From positions 1 to 64,000 of the forward strand of contig JASANC010001568.1 in NCBI GenBank assembly GCA_030248135.1: DNA of 64,000 nt, in the 5' to 3' direction. The position numbers and the translations under genes were made by a program. The number at the start of each line of letters is the position of its first letter. The first letter of the stretch is position 1. Under the pieces are notes generated by a model, which saw only the letters and a list, made by a program, of their open reading frames with translations, searched no databases and was not told where the DNA came from. Shown one piece after another: positions 38,044 through 48,728 of the stretch. The DNA comes from Theristus sp. LFF4_11 (taxonomy: Eukaryota; Nematoda; Chromadorea; Monhysterida; Xyalidae).

Positions 38044-38520
38044 GATAATGCATAGTTGTTCCAGAGCCGAGGGGTTGGGGGGGCGATATTGATAGCTGGA
38101 GCAAATTTTCCAAATGGATAGAAGCTGGAAAATTTTGGGGGGGGCCGCGGGGGGGGCCATGTGACTTTGGGGGGGGGCCGGTCAAAATTTTGAAATTTGA
38201 TAGATAGATAGCTAAAACGCTAAAAAGCTATAAAAACAGCAAAATAATGCTAAAAATACGCTAAAAATCAAGTATAAACGCGTGTTTTACTTAAAATCAG
38301 CGAAATTTTCAAGAATTACGAGCAAAAATGGTCAATTTTGGTCAAAAATTGACTCATTTTATGTCTTCGAAGACAAAAATTTTCAGATAGATAGCTGGCT
38401 GAGAATTTTTTTTAGATAGATAATAGCTGAGCCGAAAAAACCTGTTTGATAGAGATAGATTCGAAAATTTTTTGGGGGGGGCCGGCCCCCCCCAGCCCCC
38501 CCCCTAGAACAACTATGTTG
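38044..38520. mobile_element. Element with CATAGTTGTTC ends and G/C-run subterminals
   Basis: Ends CATAGTTGTTC and GAACAACTATG are inverted. Inside them lie GGGGTTGGGGGGG on the left and CCCCCCCCAGCCCCCCCCC on the right. The interior holds repeated GATAGATAGCT. It separates the two fragments of the hAT MITE. Long G-runs make quadruplexes plausible. Confidence 0.5.
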
Positions 38521-39120
38521 GAGCGGGGATGTTGGTTAATACCACATCACACGACCGTTTTTCAGATACCCGATAACATGGCCACATGTTAAAACTTGCG
38601 TGCTGAGCTAAACTAACGTGTTAAACTTGCGTCTGTCAGTTGCCCGCAACGTGATCGCGAAATCATGGTACGTGTTTTCGATACGATGATTTGAAGAGTG
38701 GGCTCTCGCCATGTGGCAGATAGCATAGCTGGTTGAACCTGAAAGTAAGTGTCTTGGGGGGGGGGCGACCGGGTAGACAGGGGTTGCCGACTTAGCTACA
38801 GCAAACAGGAATTTTTGAACACAGTCAAATTTTGGTAATTTTCTGAAGAGGAACAACTAAGAACGGTTCAATATTCAAGTACACGTCGAAAATTGTCCTG
38901 TTTTACTGTTGAAAATGCAACTTTCCCTCTATGAAATGGACATAATTTCAATAAAACACGATTTTCGCTCTTATAGTTTTCCGGATCGTTCTGAAAATAG
39001 TCTAGATGAACTCAGCTCGACGAGACGCTTCGAACAAACCTAACTTGTAAAAATTAAATTTTAATTTTAATTTTAATTTTAATTTAAAAAAAAATCCGGA
39101 TTTTTTTCCCCCTAACCCTA
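38521..39120 (-). mobile_element. Main fragment of a second TAGGGTTAGGGG hAT MITE
   Basis: Reverse complement of 32516-about 33117 of the intact copy, for example GTGGTATTAACCAACATCCC and AGTTGCCCGCAAC. The right terminus CCCTAACCCTA is followed by ATCAGGGG (39121-39128). Confidence 0.8.
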
Positions 39121-39227
39121 ATCAGGGGTTCCTCCGGCATTTTTTTTCAATTTGTAATCGAGACGTTCACTTTTTTTCGATTTTCGAACCCTAATATCAA
39201 GTGCGACCACGAGAACTATTTTTTCTG

Positions 39228-39237
39228 GTTTTTCCAG
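39228..39237 (+). promoter_or_regulatory. Candidate trans-splice/5'UTR acceptor of the R-Smad gene
   Basis: GGTTTTTCCAG, preceded by more pyrimidines, lies 30 bases before the ATG at 39268. Confidence 0.4.
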
Positions 39238-39267
39238 GTGCAGTTCTTTATTGTAATTGTAACTAAA

Positions 39268-42200
39268 ATGTCAACGCTGTTGCCAATCCAAGGCTGGTCG
39301 GCAAACAACAATCCCACAGTAAGACGACTGCTTGACTACGCAAAGCGCGCTCAAAATACGGACGTCGTCAATGAACAGGTTCGACGTTTCAGTTTCAGTT
39401 TGACTTTGAAAATGTGGGCTTTCTTTGTTTTCTTTCGCTCAGCGTATATCTGTTGTTGGTTTGGGTCACACAACACGAGTCATGAATGAGCATAACGATA
39501 AGCATTTGAGAAACGTCTTTCAAATATGTTGAACCGAAAACGAAGTGGGAACCAACATAATCTTGTCCTTCCTTCAATGTGGGGAGATTGTCAGGTACCT
39601 TCTCCGTGACGGCTGATGGGCAAAAGAGGGGCAGAGGTTTTTGCGGAGTGTGCACACGACGAGTAGTCCCCGTGCACGGGCAGATTTTTAGCTAAGGAGG
39701 ACACTTTTTTGCACCCCAGCGTTTTCGGCACTGCTACATCGTATCGTAGTGATTTCGGTACTCCTTCAAAATACGGGTCCGCTCAAATTTCATCGCAGCG
39801 CGCTGATTGATGGCTCAAATGAAAGCCCTCGTTCTGCTGAGTAATCCTGTGTATGGGTTTTTTGAAATTCAAAAATTTGAAGAAGTTATTTGAATTTGAA
39901 ATTTTAGATAGAGTGGGTCTGTGGTGAGCTTGTCAAGTGCACTGAATGTTGTATTTATGTGCTTGATGGATATTTATGATGGATACCGTTCACATGATTG
40001 CATAAAACAGTCATACGTATGAAATTGGTGCTAACGGGTTACGGTAGCGGCAGTTTTGGGTCTTGACACGAAGTTGCAGAAAACCACTTTGTTTCTTGTG
40101 AATAACACTTGAAACCTTTTAGAAACATACAGCATTATAACAGAATGTTAAAAAACCGGATTCCAAGGATTACGGTAACTCTGCAGTAGGTCTCGACACG
40201 ATTGTTTAAAAACGTCCTTTTATTGCCAAGATAAGCTACTAGAATGATGGATGCCGTTCACATGATTGCATGTAACTGTCATATGTCGGAAGTTTGGTCC
40301 CACGGGTTACGGTAGCGGTAGTTTTGGGTCTTGACACGAAGTTGCTGAAAACCACTTTGTTTCTTGTGAATAACACTTGAAACCTTTTAGAAACATGCAG
40401 CATTATAACAGAATGTCAAAAACCGGATTCCAAGGATTACGGTAACTCTGCAGTGGGTCTCGACACGATTTTTTAAAAACGTCCTTTTATTGCCAAGATA
40501 AGCTACTAGAATGATGGATGCCGTTCACATGATTGCATGTAACAGTCATATGTCGGAAGTTTGGTCCCACGGGTTACGGTAGCGGTAGTTTTGGATCTTG
40601 ACACGAAGTTGCTGAAAACCACTTTGTTTCTTGTGAATAACAGTTGAAACCTTTTAGAAACATGCAACGGAACTCAGAAAACACTCGGCTGTCCCATTCA
40701 GCGACGTTCAGCAAACGGCGGCAACCAAATTGGCATGTGCTGCATGGCTACTCTCAGGGTGACATCGCTACTTTTACTACATGTACAAACGCAGCTATGT
40801 TACACAACATTTTTGCTTGAGAAGACATTTGTTCGCGACCCTTCGAGTCATTTGCTGCATTCGTTACCGGGTTTCATTGGCATACTTTCTCATTTTCACG
40901 ACTGCGATGTCAAAGTTTTCTGTCAACCCACCAATCATGTGAACGGTATCCATCATTCTAGTAGCTTTTCTTGGCAATAAAAGGACGTTTTTAAGCAATC
41001 GTGTCGAGACCTACTGCAGAGTTACCGTAATCCTTGAAATCCGGTTTTTGACATTCTGTTATAATGCTGCATGTTTCTAAAAGGTTTCAAGTGTTATTCA
41101 CAAGAAACAAAGTGGTTTTCAGCAACTTCGTGTCAAGACCCAAAACTACCGCTACCGTAACCCGTGGGACCAAACTTCCGACATATGACTGTTACATGCA
41201 ATCATGTGAACGGCATCCATCATTCTAGTAGCTTATCTTGGCAATAAAAGGACGTTTTTAAGCAATCGTGTCGAGACCTACTGCAGAGTTACCGTAATCC
41301 TTGGAATCCGGTTTTTGACATTCTGTTATAATGCTGCATGTTTTTAAAAGGTTTCAAGTGTTATTCACAAGAAACAAAGTGGTTTTCTGCAACTTAGTCT
41401 CAAGACCCAAAACTGCCGCTACCGTAACCCGTGGGCACCAATTTCAGACGTATGACTGTTTCATGCAATCATGTGAACGGTATCCATCATAAATATCCAT
41501 CAAGCACATAAATACAACATTCAGTGCACTTGACAAGCTCAGCACAGACCCACTCTATCTAAAATTTCAAATTCAAATAACTTCTTCTAATTTTTGTATT
41601 TTAAAAAAACAAACAGAGGATACGAGGAGGGCGGGGGTTTTTTGAGGGCGGGGGGGGGAATTGGGGGGGCGGTTTTGGGGGGGGGATTTCGCGCAGCCCG
41701 CAAAAACGGTTGATTCAATTCAGTCCAATTCAAGTCAACAGCAAATGAATAAAAAAACGCGCGAGTTTTATTCACAACTCTTGCTTCCATCTCGAATCTT
41801 CCATCAGGACGAACATACCGCGGACAAGGTGAACGCGAAGTCGGTGCACAGTCTGGTGAAGAAACTGAAAAAGGGCGTCGGTCTGTTGGAGGAGCTGGAG
41901 AAAGCGCTTGCGACACAGTCGCCCAGTACCAGCTGCATACCAGTGCAACGGTGCGTTCGCAACGCAAACAGTGACCGTTTTTTATGTTGCTTTCTGCTCT
42001 CAAACTATGATCTTTCATTTTGGTCCCGCAACTCAATGCGCACATAAACGGGTAAACAGTTTCATGCAGGTCGCGGTAATTCAAAATTTGTAAAGTGATC
42101 CGAGTCCCCTGCATAGGGCAGAGTCACTTAGGAGACTTTGAAATGCCACATAAGGATTGAAACTAGTTTCCTTTCCATGTCTGCACACGCATTCAGTCGC

Positions 42201-45200
42201 AGAACATTAAAAAATTGATAATAATCGAAGTGCTTTTCTGAAAACCACTTTCTAGTCGTTTGTGTGATTCTCACTGTCGTGTTGATATGGATTGACACAT
42301 TAGCTGGCACACATGTGTGATAATCGAATAGTTGCCAGTGCGCTTGTTTGTTGACTGAGATGGCGTGGTCTCTGTCGAGCGAGCTGGTGACCCCCGGTGT
42401 GCGTGCACCGCCGTGGTTCTTGTTTCTATAGTCGAATAAAAAGCCGCAGCTAATTGAAGCGTGCGATTTCGCTTACGAACAGTAAGAACAAGTAATATTC
42501 GCATTTATCGCATCATCACATCACTTTGTTCGGCACGTTTCTTTCACCGTGCGTTTTTTGGCTCTCAGAATCGAGAAACAAGTGGCGTCGCAGCGCAAAA
42601 CGCAGCCGCATCTCGTCTACTGCCGTCTGTGGCGCTGGCCTGATCTCGTCTCGGCCGAGTCACTCCGCTCACTGCCGCATTGCAAACATCCGTTCGCTGG
42701 CAACTCGCTCACCGTTTGCGTCAATCCGTACCACTACGAACGAGCGACGTTTGGTGGGTGGCTTTGTCGTATTATTTTTGATGTGGTTGATTCGACTCGA
42801 TTTTCATGATTATTTAAGGTGTAAATGTTTTTTTTAATTTAAAACTACGTTTCGCAATTGCTTTCTAGCTGTTCTGAAGGTGCGTGCGAAATGCAAAGGC
42901 CTGTGTTGTGGGTTGTTCGTTCTTGAACAGATCTGATGCGCAGTTTATTTCGAAAAAAATCGAAGTTTTGAATGCTGAAACGACGGCTAGTGCGAGAAGG
43001 TAGCATCCACATCTGGCGAAATCACAAAAACCAGCGAACCGTGCACCACACACAGCAGCAAAACCTCCAAAATTTTTACACAAAACAACAACAAAACGAA
43101 TGCGCACACAATTTTCGCGCACTTCTCCAGGCGAACTGTCGCCGCCGCAAGCGTGGGAGATCGTGGAGCCGTCCACCATTCTAACGTCGGGCGGCATGGC
43201 GATGACTGGTGCGGTGACGACGAATGCGACGCTGCATCCCCATAATATCAACAATAATTATAATAATAACAACGATCCGTACGCGTTCACGTCGCCCCCC
43301 AGCGCGCCGAACGCACCGGCAAACCTGGCAGCAACGATCACAGTGTCCCCGTTGGAACAGCAGCCGGCGACGACGACGGCGACGTTTTCCGGTTATCATC
43401 TACACCATCATTTGTCGTCGCTGCCGGCCAGCGTCAGCGCTGGTCAGTCTGTGTGTTCGGTGGTTTTTTTGTATGGAACGTTTTTCGTTGAGAACCTCAG
43501 CCCAAGCTGCAGCAGTTGGAAAGCTCTCCAACGAGGAACGGCTGGAGTGAGTGTGGGTCATTTTTTTAGACAGCCGCTGAATTGTTTTCTTTTGTGTTTC
43601 ACTTAACACATAATGGTCTCACGATTTTATGAATCAGGTGTCACGATCTATCTCCCGGAAAACCAATTTTAGTATTGGCGATCATCAAACATTAATGAGA
43701 TAACCTCACGTTTCTCGCAAATTCTATTTCATTTCCGTCAAAACGAGCCAAACGAAAAAAACTGCTTGATTAAATGATGATATTCGTGTTCAACCGTATT
43801 TCAATGTTTTTTTAATAAAATTCACATGAAGTGTACTAATGATTTCCAAGCAAACAAGTTTTTTTTTTCATATCTGGTCTTTAAAAAACAGGATGCGCTG
43901 CTAAGCAACTCAATGGGCTCGACTTGGGTGGTGTGGTTGTCGTGTTTAAAAAAGTTCTTTTCTCCGATGTAACGGTCGCAAAAACATTCATCGTTTGCAC
44001 AACGTGCATCAAATCTATTTCTTACAAATCTGCTGATTGGTTGTTTCAAAAAAAACCGTGCCAACAAAAGAAGTGCCTCATGTTTTTTTTTTCAGATTCC
44101 CCCTCGGCGACCAGCTACATGAGCGAGGACATGGAGTCCGACAACTATCAATGTTCGTGGGTGGCTGCTTTGTTTGCTTGTTTGGTTTGTCGGACTTTTA
44201 GTTAGATTTTTTTGAGAGAGGCACATCATTGATGATTTCACCCCTTGTCTGCCATCTGATGTTGGCCAGGTCGAAGCGCAGAGAAACTTCCTTTATACTT
44301 TGGTTGATTTCATTTGCGTCGGCGATGTTTCTTTCAGAAGATGGGTTCTACCAAACTCGGTCCACGATCTACTTTTTTTATTTTATTGAGCTAACTCCAC
44401 CTATTTGCTTGACGAGGTCAAATTCTGGGTTGGTGGCGCGGAAAGTTCTAGGTTGATATAAGACTGAAAATGTTTTCTTGACAGAGGGCTCAATCTGTTT
44501 CCCTTTGCAACATCTGCAAACTTGCATTGGAGTCGCAGAAACAAAGATTTTCTCCTTCAACCGACCGCCAGAGTTTGTTACATTCGTTCGGGTTTCTGGC
44601 AACCGGTAGGGAAGGGGCTGAGAGAGATGTTGTTGTTGTTGTTATTGAGGATTTTAGGCGCTATTTTTAGCCAGAGCTAACCCAGAAAAGCGTACTGAAC
44701 ACCGTCGAGTATGGTGCCCATCGAGATGTGGGTGCGAAAGTACAAATGCGCATAACAAACACAAATGCAAATCTCTTGCAGCGCCACAACAATCGCCAAA
44801 CGCCGGCGCAAACCTCAGCGGTACACCGCCGTCGGCAACAATCAGCCACATGAGTTGCGCACAGCAATTCGGTGCACCGCAAAATCGTGTGCTCATGAAC
44901 GGTACGCTAAACGGCGCATTCATGAAGCAGTATTAAAACATAGCTACGCGGTCACTAAATGCTACTTCATGAATGCCCCTAAACGCTTTTGACGTTCACA
45001 AAAACACCGTCAACGTGGAGATTCGGATCACTTGTTTTTTCTTGTATTTGTTTGATTCATCTCGGTTTTACACAGTTTCACTTCACAGCCGCATTCCGGA
45101 ACCCTATTGATATTCTTGTGTTTTGATTTGATGATTTAATTCCATTGTTCACACCGCTTGCTTTCATGTCATATATATTTCCGGACTAGAATATCATATA

Positions 45201-47535
45201 AAAAACTTTCCGCGACACAATCTGGGGTGGCCAGTGGCGAAAGCGGCTCCACAAATTCACGCCCAATCCAGGCTTGCTCATGACTGAAAAACTCGGTTCA
45301 CGCCAATTTCTTTCCAATTTTGTATTTCCAGGCGGAATCTCTGTCGACTTTACGGACGTGACTGAATGGTGTTCCATCAGCTATTCGGAGCTGAATCAAC
45401 GCGTCGGCGAGGTGTACCGCGGTGAGGCCTTTTTGTAATTTTTACATTCAAACGAGCATTCCTTGTGCGGTGCACCACTGGGCAAGACCGCGGCAGCGAA
45501 AACCCAGTGGAAAAAAGATTCTTGCCATTGCTGTTCTTCTTGTGGTCCGTTGCATGCGTGGTGTCGTTTTTGCGCATCGCAATACGCGCCAGCCAGACTG
45601 CCATGCGGGCTGAAGTTTTTTTTTCATTCGCCACCTCCAGAAACGCAGCAACCGCTTGCTCGGACTGTCCAGTCGGCTCTGGTTTGCTGCGTCACTCTTG
45701 TCAGTTTTACACCACCATACCGCACAGCTGCATTTGCACTGTTCTTGTGTTCATGTTGGCCACGGCCGAAATGCAGAGCACCATCCAACAACTTGGGTTG
45801 ATTTGTGTATTTTCAAAGCGTCAAACGGCATTCATGAAGCACTGTTTTAGTGTTTTAACACAAGCGACGCGTCACTAAGGCTGCTTCATGAAGCCAAACT
45901 GCCGCGCACGCTGAATTCTGTCAATCCGTAATTCGTGGACTGTTTTCTGCAGGCGGCGACCCGGAGATCACTATCGACGGCTTCTGCGCGGTCTCGGACG
46001 CAAGCCGCTTCTGCCTTGGAGCGTTGTCGAACTGCAATCGATCGGCGCCGGTCGTTGATGCGCGCAAACATATCGGTTCGTAGTGTCCGTGTCCGTCACG
46101 TCCGCATCGGTTGTGTTCGTCTGTGTTCGCACACGAATTTCACCGTGTCAGCCAGGCTGCACGTGAACGATGATGTTTTCCGACCACCTCCTAAAACAGG
46201 AGCTGCTTGCTCTGGCGCAAGACACCTTTTTCGGCATTTCTGGGTATCGTCGAAACTGTGACAATAAAACTGAACATTCTGAACTTTGAAAATCCTCAAC
46301 TCACGGCTGTTCTGCTCAGGCAAAGGCGCCCGAATGACGCTGCGCGATGGCGAGGTCTACCTGGACTGTTTGTCGGAGGCGGCGCCGATCTTTGTGCAAA
46401 GTCCCAGTGCCAATCTGATCTATGGATTTGCGGAAGCGACCGTAGTCCGGGTGCAGTATGGTGTGTTCACTTCGCTTAAAAATTGGGTTTTTGCAAGCCC
46501 CGGAACGCGGCATTTTGTGCCGAATGGGCTGATTGGTTGATCCAAACAAACACCGTTGGTTGAATTCTGAACGGAGCATCTTGTTGACCAGTCAAGCGTG
46601 TGACCAGAGTTAGACTGGAACGCTTGGATTGTTCAGTACTGCTGGCGTTTTTTAAAACATTGTGTGATTTTTGATACCTGAACTCAAACTTCAAGTGGCA
46701 AACAAAATTTTATGTGTTTAACGATAGAATTGTCTTAAAATGGTTGTCAACATCACTGAAAGTGCAGGAAATAAATGCTACTTCAAAGAATGAAGCCTGA
46801 AATGGCAACTGTTTTGTTGGCCAGCCGACGGCGGCTATCAATTTCTAAATTACACTTCATTCAAAATATTTATATTATAGTGTGCGGTTTTCGCAATAAA
46901 CACAAACGTAATAATAAACTAAACATTTCAACCATTAATGCTTCAAAATTTCAGGCTGCTCCCTAAAACTGTTCAGCAAGGAAGATTTCAAGAAGCGTCT
47001 TGCATCGACAAGCGCACGCGGCTACAAAGCGGTGAATGCATTGACTGGCCTCTGCAGTTTGCGTATTAGTTTCGTCAAAGTTGGTATTTTCTGTTTTGTT
47101 TTTCATGATTGAATTTTTCTGTCGGGAAAGTCTCAATGGGTGAGAGAAGTGGGAATACACAAAGTGTATGTGGCTCAGCAGACTGTTTGACTGTATTTTC
47201 GCTATCGTGGTTGTTCCCCGTTTTTTCTGTTTTTCATGTTTCTCCAAGAAACACTACGGTCTCCAATTGCGTAAAAAGAATGCCGAGAAAAAAAATATCA
47301 AACACTTCGCTCCGATGGAGACCACAAATCGTCGCGGATTTCGATAACGAACAAGCGGGTGTGTGCATCATCATGATGTTTTTTCCAGGGCTGGGGCATG
47401 AACTACCACCGACGGACGGTCACACAAACGCCCTGCTGGGTGGAGATCTTCTTCAACAGCCCGCTGAAATGGCTCGACAGCGTATTACAGCAATTGCCTG
47501 GCCCGACAGGACCGGGTGGAACGAGCAGAACTTGA
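39268..47535 (+). CDS. Receptor-regulated Smad, Smad2/3 type, without SSXS tail
   Basis: TGF-beta/activin signal transducer, expected to move from receptor kinase to nucleus with a Co-Smad. Exons: 39268-39378, 41808-41950, 42569-42753, 43131-43442, 44096-44152, 44782-44901, 45332-45421, 45953-46075, 46320-46460, 46955-47079, 47389-47535. All phases join (517 aa). MH1 (about 38-147) has SLVKKLKK, YCRLWRWPDL and VCVNPYHYERA. The linker is rich in Asn, Thr and Pro, with YMSEDMESDN as in Smad2/3 and no PPxY. MH2 (from about 315) has EWCSISYSELNQRVGEVY, SRFCLGALSNCNRS, GCSLKLF and SFVKGWG. The L3 loop reads YHRRTVT. The last exon ends GPGGTSRT with no SSXS. An alternative 3' exon cannot be excluded. 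Subfamily assignment rests on linker and L3 residues. Confidence 0.93.
39870..41598. mobile_element. Giant foldback element (about 1.7 kb) in R-Smad intron 1
   Basis: The left arm (about 39870-40660) is repeated in reverse complement at about 40925-41598. Landmarks facing each other include GTGGGTCTGTG, TGACAAGCTC and ATTTCAAATTC at the ends. Each arm is itself built of tandem units of about 265 bp with GATGGATGCCGTTCACATGA, GGGTTACGGTAGCGG and AAACCACTTTGTTTCTTGTG. The central about 260 bp is unique. Long arms made of internal tandem repeats are characteristic of FB/Galileo-type foldback transposons. No transposase. Confidence 0.88.
41628..41690 (+). repeat. G-run cluster before R-Smad exon 2
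   Basis: Seven or more runs of 3-9 G within 60 bp, for example GGGCGGGGGTTTT and GGGGGGGCGG. This is the pattern of a G-quadruplex on the coding strand of the pre-mRNA, about 120 bases before the exon 2 acceptor. Confidence 0.7.
42019..42230 (+). repeat. Dispersed repeat R3, copy 2 (R-Smad intron 2)
   Basis: Partner of 31996-32215, with GCGCACATAAACGGGTA, AACAGTTTCATGCAGG, AAGGATTGAAACTAGTTTCC and ACGCATTCAGTCGCAG. Confidence 0.75.
44214..44312 (+). repeat. Dispersed repeat R2, copy 2 (R-Smad intron)
   Basis: GGCACATCATTGATGA, GATGTTGGCCAGGTCGAAGC and TTGGTTGATTT in the same order as at 23311-23405. Confidence 0.65.
44625..44728 (-). mobile_element. tRNA-derived SINE, 5'-truncated copy (R-Smad intron)
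   Basis: The plus strand shows the (GTT)n tail, then TTTTAGGCGCTATTTTTAGCC, GAGCTAACCCAGAAAAGCGT and GGTGCCCATCGAG, after which the tRNA-like head is missing. Confidence 0.75.
44914..44983. mobile_element. Palindromic CATTCATGAA MITE, copy 4 (R-Smad intron)
   Basis: Ends GGCGCATTCATGAAGCAGTA and TGCTACTTCATGAATGCCCC. It starts only about 13 bp after the donor of the exon ending at 44901. Confidence 0.75.
45752..45812 (+). repeat. Dispersed repeat R2, shortened copy 3 (R-Smad intron)
   Basis: TTCATGTTGGCCACGGCCGAAATGCAGAGCACC followed by TTGGGTTGATTTG, as in copies 1 and 2. Confidence 0.55.
45827..45894. mobile_element. Palindromic CATTCATGAA MITE, copy 5 (R-Smad intron)
   Basis: Ends GGCATTCATGAAGCACTGTT and AAGGCTGCTTCATGAAGCC; internal GTTTTAACACAAGCGACGCG. 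Confidence 0.7.
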
Positions 47536-48147
47536 GTGGATATAAACACACACACATTAATTGTAACGTTTGTTGACGTTCTGAATAGTATTGTTGTTCT
47601 GGCGACTGCTTTCTGATTGGTTTTGCGTTTAAAAATTGTTAAAACTCCTCGTCTCTGGTGTTCTGTGCGCTTTTCGTCCATCATCAGCGCGTTTCGTATT
47701 TCACGACTGAACAAGCAAACACACTGGCAAACACGAGATTGCCATGGACAGGCGCGCGTTGTGTTGCAGCGCGAGTGAGCCGGTGTGTCTGTATGACGTC
47801 TCTGTGCAAAGCTGAGTTTAATGTGGTCGCACAGAACGTTAGCTGATGGACTGCATTTGATGAAAACATTCGGAGTGTTTGTCGCTTGGTTATAGCGCAG
47901 TTAAAACCGACACCCTCCCCTCCCCAACGCGCAGTCAGTTTTATCGCAATGATTTGACTGTGCTGGTTTTGTTCAGATTTTCACTAAATGACCGATGAGT
48001 TTGTCCATTTGAACGCTGACAGAGTCAAAAGACTCGATTTCACATTCTTGTTTTGTACAGAGCGTTCAGCATGTTTCAGCACACTTTTTGATATTTCTGT
48101 TCGTGCAGTTCAAAAGTAATTTTGGACGTTACATGCAGTATGTTTGT

Positions 48148-48253
48148 TTAAACCTGTCATTTTTTCGCAGAATACAGAGCATGTGAAACTTTGAATTGTC
48201 TTTCTTCGATCCTTCTTCGCGAGCTTTGTATTGTGCGAAAAAGGTACAGATTT
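48148..48253. mobile_element. ACAGAGC MITE, copy 1
   Basis: Left end TTTAAACCTGTCATTTTTTCG followed by CAGAATACAGAGC; right end GAGCTTTGTATTGTGCGAAA then AAGGTACAGATTTAAA, which is its inverse. A lone related arm lies at 34553-34590. Confidence 0.65.
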
Positions 48254-48545
48254 AAACGAACACACTGTACATTATTGATGAGTTGCGTTGTTGTTTTTCA
48301 CTCTGGTGAAAGTATTTAATTTTTTTACTCATGCATTATGAGATTTTTGAGCAGAAATTGAAACGACCGCTATTACTTTACTCCCATTTTTAATGCAGCT
48401 TTTCGAATTCCTGTGGTTTAAAATTAATTTCTGCCTGTTTTCGGAAGTTTGAAACAAAAGCAGTATCTTGTGATTACGTTTAGCTTCTCCGTTGCATTTT
48501 GTGAGGACGTTTTGTAATTGCCTGTTTGTTTCAGTATATTTCTTT

Positions 48546-48728
48546 GAACCCGTCACTTTCTTTGGTGAAGACAGAGCCCCCGAAACTTTGAACTAAAGAA
48601 GTATGGACCGGAATCGGGTTTGTTCGGCAACCCATAAAACTCGCTTGTGGCGAAATACGTGGTTTTCAAACCCTATCCCGTTTTTCTTTTTCGCGGGCTC
48701 TGTATTTTGCCCACATAGGTGACCGGCT
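48546..48728. mobile_element. ACAGAGC MITE, copy 2
   Basis: Left CCCGTCACTTTCTTTGG then ACAGAGCCC; right GGGCTCTGTATTTTGCCC then AGGTGACCGG. The arms are inverted repeats of about 30 bp with gaps. Confidence 0.6.

Noticed and set aside
46286..46540. Treating the R-Smad as a Co-Smad (Smad4) or BMP-type Smad
   Set aside because: GCSLKLF, GEVYLDCLS, the YMSEDMESDN linker and Thr in the L3 loop fit Smad2/3-type R-Smads. Smad4-specific inserts are absent.
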